A stretch of DNA of 64,000 nt from M269 sp964640795 (lineage in GTDB: Bacteria > Pseudomonadota > Gammaproteobacteria > Enterobacterales > Alteromonadaceae): positions 61,121 to 125,120 of the forward strand of contig CAZXIN010000011.1 of assembly GCA_964640795.1 (NCBI GenBank), read 5' to 3'. Made by a program: the position numbers and the translations under genes. How positions within the stretch are numbered: position 1 is the first letter of the stretch; every line of letters starts with the position of its first letter. Of this stretch, positions 63,501-64,000 are shown piece by piece. The notes under the pieces are model-generated. The model saw only the letters and a program-made list of their open reading frames with translations, was not told the DNA's origin and made no database searches.

Positions 63501-63760
63501 TCGAAATCACCTTGAACAAAGTTGAGAATATCCACCACTCGGCTTGTCTGATCTACGAAATCATTGAAAAGGGTACTCGTCCCAGTAACAACAATCGTGT
63601 TTTGGTTTTGAGCAAAGTTATTGTATGGATCAGAGCCAAATGATTGCTCCAACACTAATGATGCAGATTTGGGTTGTGCAAATATTACGTTAGTTTGAAA
63701 AGTACAAAAAAACAGTATGCACAGGAGTAGGGAATGTCTTAGATACATCGAATGGTTCAT
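60527..63760 (-). CDS. Large exported protein with cadherin/Ig-like repeats and GlyGly-CTERM-like tail
   Basis: A 1077-residue exported protein. Signal peptide (about 5-28, MYLRHSLLLCILFFCTFQTN), an N-terminal region (about 30-700) of repeated LVIG-type segments like a beta-propeller, then at least four cadherin/Ig-like repeats with the linker VNDAPVI / ANDAPIY / INDSPTV. The C-terminus is NSGGGGSIEFWHMALILLVL followed by KRR: a Gly-rich stretch, a hydrophobic helix and basic residues, the pattern of GlyGly-CTERM (rhombosortase-sorted) proteins. Start 63760 is used because it leads to a signal peptide with AGGG upstream; an ORF opening at 63814 lacks it. Confidence 0.78.
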   Translation of the reverse strand: MNHSMYLRHSLLLCILFFCTFQTNVIFAQPKSASLVLEQSFGSDPYNNFAQNQNTIVVTGTSTLFNDFVDQTSRVVDILNFVQGDFELVGQHEFRQLDDGTEIRNVVDVSFVNDHWVFLVNTASGLSLVSAILESDTFSFVGSTSLNLGSSFQPDLIEGNGNNLYVTEAFPGASFSVQQVDVRDSGEVEVVSSRSFGNPQGTSFLGLYTATFFNDELYVTLNRGNGQPADFFRLPFDENGTPLQEEQFNFPDAQQQYQASTVSGDLWFLFDSLIGMQVVRIDGNQLSSVFEQGSTFDFTRDIIVRDNLVLRIGRGVAIESFEVNTNGTLSLTQTLFGVGRVEDAELVGNTLFFTRSSQGIEALNVNPNSTTVLSSLDTFSQSADISDFDILDNRLATNALERAFHLWQLSGNQQPELESRFEPSALGAAGIEFFGDDVLVINDGQLNIHSLSDFVQGIDRGQQRGFLGASSSDGEIITLDEGFLARASGNLNFFSFQLTQVDRIEIPNSNFTIQPMLAVMDALFVPRRSPNQVIIYDTSNLSQVTEVSRINRDNFITGNLAKSGDFLYVPDLDEAFLPVINVYDVSELSNPSLVETVALPDRFSLNGQAFSLHVNGDFLVVVNATGTIFDISVPSSPILVDENTEVSTNGLGIGNGGTFFTVPVNSAGRIQQTTINLAPTHPDISLTVIEDQSGEFVLSATDNENDATSFAVSEEPIIGLIEIEGNVLRYVPDSNEFGTDTAEVEVSDIHGGTSVFTVDVTITPVNDAPVIVTEQLSASEDESTDFTIEIDDPDDTEFEFLITEQPTSGNAILSDEGVLTYSPNVNFNGDDSITIQVTDQAQGTDTRTLAIIVLPANDAPIYEGDVEATADEDSAFTINLAASDIDGDSVSFGIAQVPPQWEATIEGDVLEVMPEANANGEFIVVINVDDGTQAVQQEINVNLTAINDSPTVLEQNIALSVVEGQTVSSSVSAEDVDEGDELTFSLSANPTQGTAVVNQDGTFTYTANAGTSGTDNFMIDVTDVEGASVTVAVTVNVSAPPPEANSNSGGGGSIEFWHMALILLVLSKRRILTIQRR

Positions 63761-64000
63761 GTCCGTAGCCCTTGTAATGTTACGTCTTGTCCGTTTATCA
63801 AAAGGTAATAGCAAAACTACCTCGCTAAGTACATTTTAATATATCGTTACGAGAAAGATCAACTAGCAAGGTTTGACATTGACACTCAATACCCTTGCTA
63901 TGATTGATGTGTGGACACGCCATAAATGAGAACAAGACAAGGAGCGTTGTAGGGAAGGCAACTTGGAGTCGAGTTAAATACCCATACGCCAGAAACAACA
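63761..64000. other. Intergenic region at the window end
   Basis: About 240 bp upstream of the surface protein, with no supported ORF. It should contain the promoter of the minus-strand gene; the rest continues beyond the window. Confidence 0.4.

Overview
The window reads as chromosomal DNA of a marine-type gammaproteobacterium (Alteromonadales or Oceanospirillales-like). The grounds are an MSHA pilus biogenesis block in Vibrio/Shewanella order, housekeeping genes (uvrA, ssb, ppa, nagZ, anmK) of gammaproteobacterial type, a probable GlyGly-CTERM protein and modest GC. No tRNA, rRNA or CRISPR array was seen. One 100-N assembly gap lies at 33477-33576.

Layout. 1-7166 (minus): mshI, a pilN-like gene, mshJ, mshK, mshL, mshM, mshN and the N-terminal part of mshE, whose MshEN domain implies c-di-GMP control. 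7457-11356: peptidoglycan recycling (anmK, a sodium/solute symporter, nagZ). 11470-16662: a secreted amidohydrolase with a C-terminal CIA30-like domain, a LytS/LytTR-type two-component pair and a PAS-containing chemoreceptor. 16900-18716: a PrnB/DUF1864-type haem-dioxygenase-like protein divergent from an Lrp/AsnC regulator. 18406-20230: a tandem duplication of about 1.1 kb with pseudogene fragments. 20227-22482: a CadC/ToxR-like membrane regulator with ten LEAEPR repeats.

22642-37801 is the most interesting part: a probable undescribed peptide (RiPP or bacteriocin-like) system. A winged-helix regulator, a CvaA/HlyD-type adaptor, a CvaB-type ABC transporter with an intact C39 peptidase and a LuxR-type HTH protein form a tight operon. 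Downstream are two lipoprotein aspartyl-protease/PDZ paralogues and at least eleven tiny precursor genes with a shared leader ending in Ser-Gly-Gly. The precursor genes form modules. Each module has the same promoter-like block (TAGGTTACA, a -10-like hexamer, then a short dyad) and most end in a strong hairpin. The block recurs, without the dyad, in front of a 735-residue protein resembling haem-oxygenase-like iron oxidases, the best candidate for a tailoring enzyme. Near-identical 672-bp tandem units run into the assembly gap, so the true number of peptide genes is unknown.

37941-46055: a secreted MsrA, then an adaptor/ATPase/duplicated-FtsX efflux system with an NtrC-type response regulator and histidine kinase, which could provide self-protection or envelope-stress defence. 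46052-54491 holds a racemase-like protein, a KPPFKR-repeat peptide facing a single-domain retropepsin, ssb, a YajR-like MFS protein, uvrA, a thioesterase, a hexapeptide acetyltransferase and a DUF3299 protein. 54495-63760 holds an MFS protein, soluble pyrophosphatase (ppa), a MITE-like element, a short ORF and a membrane pyrophosphatase (hppA), a transglutaminase-like/TPR lipoprotein and a large Ig/cadherin-repeat surface protein.

All homology statements come from recognising motifs by eye; no database search was run.
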